A stretch of 14,406 nt of DNA from an uncultured Sutterella sp. Lineage in GTDB: Bacteria; Pseudomonadota; Gammaproteobacteria; Burkholderiales; Burkholderiaceae_F. Positions 14,333-14,406 of this stretch are shown piece by piece; position 1 is the first letter of the stretch; each line of letters starts with the position of its first letter. Position numbers and translations under genes: made by a program. The stretch is taken from assembly GCA_900754475.1 (NCBI GenBank), contig CAAECY010000009.1:1-14406 (forward strand), written 5' to 3'. The notes under the pieces were generated by a model that worked only from the letters and a program-made list of their open reading frames with translations, made no database searches and was not told the origin of the DNA.

Positions 14333-14358
14333 GGCGGCACTGGTTTAGGTGTTATTAG

Positions 14359-14386
14359 GCTACCTCGGGCTCGGCCTGAGCGTAGC
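14359..14386. repeat. Stable hairpin after the YjiT-like gene
   Basis: GCTAC-CTCGGG (14359-14369) pairs with CCTGAG-C-GTAGC (14375-14386), with one wobble pair and one bulged C around a 5-base loop. It lies 26 bases past the stop. No T-run follows, so it may be a terminator lacking its tail, an mRNA end structure or part of a repeat that continues beyond the window. Confidence 0.45.
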
Positions 14387-14406
14387 GCACCGAGTCCGGC
14401 GAAAAG

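Overview
The window is GC-rich bacterial chromosome with the look of a gut betaproteobacterium of the Sutterellaceae (Burkholderiales). This is inferred from a Burkholderiales-type porin ending in HKF, a Tat-exported FMN/FAD respiratory-type flavoprotein and Shine-Dalgarno-led genes. No rRNA, tRNA or CRISPR array was seen.

Left edge (1-739). The first 43 bases, read on the minus strand, match the 5' end of a group IIC self-splicing intron. It sits a few bases beyond a terminator-like hairpin (49-76), which is the usual target of that intron class. Next is a small secreted Pro/Gly/Arg-rich protein (151-579, minus) whose promoter region carries two palindromes.

Centre left (740-8547). A four-gene minus-strand operon encodes a peptide/opine/nickel-type ABC importer of DppABCDF/YejABEF layout: a solute-binding protein with a C-terminal membrane helix (5098-7506), two permeases (4118-5101 and 2668-4104) and a fused double ATPase (740-2671). 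Joints are 4-base overlaps or a 13-base gap. A MerR-family regulator (7708-8547) is divergent. The shared intergenic region has three tandem 10-bp repeats and a 12-bp palindrome, suggesting local control.

Centre right (8548-11857). A shared hairpin terminator separates the regulator from a porin (8660-9781, minus). Upstream of the porin on the same strand is a Tat-exported FMN-plus-FAD flavoprotein of the fumarate-reductase superfamily (9896-11857). Its active-site motifs differ from true fumarate reductases, so it probably reduces another acceptor.

Right (11858-14406). A roughly 500-base non-coding stretch precedes a SugE/Gdx-type small multidrug resistance protein (12383-12709), which ends in a textbook terminator. 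After an AT-richer, palindrome-rich stretch comes an uncommon gene (12992-14332). It resembles the N-terminal part of the YjiT (STY4851/ECs_5259) family, which I associate with the Druantia type III defence protein DruH. It stops at 446 codons, far shorter than full-length members as I recall them, near the window edge. This end of the window may enter a defence or accessory island.
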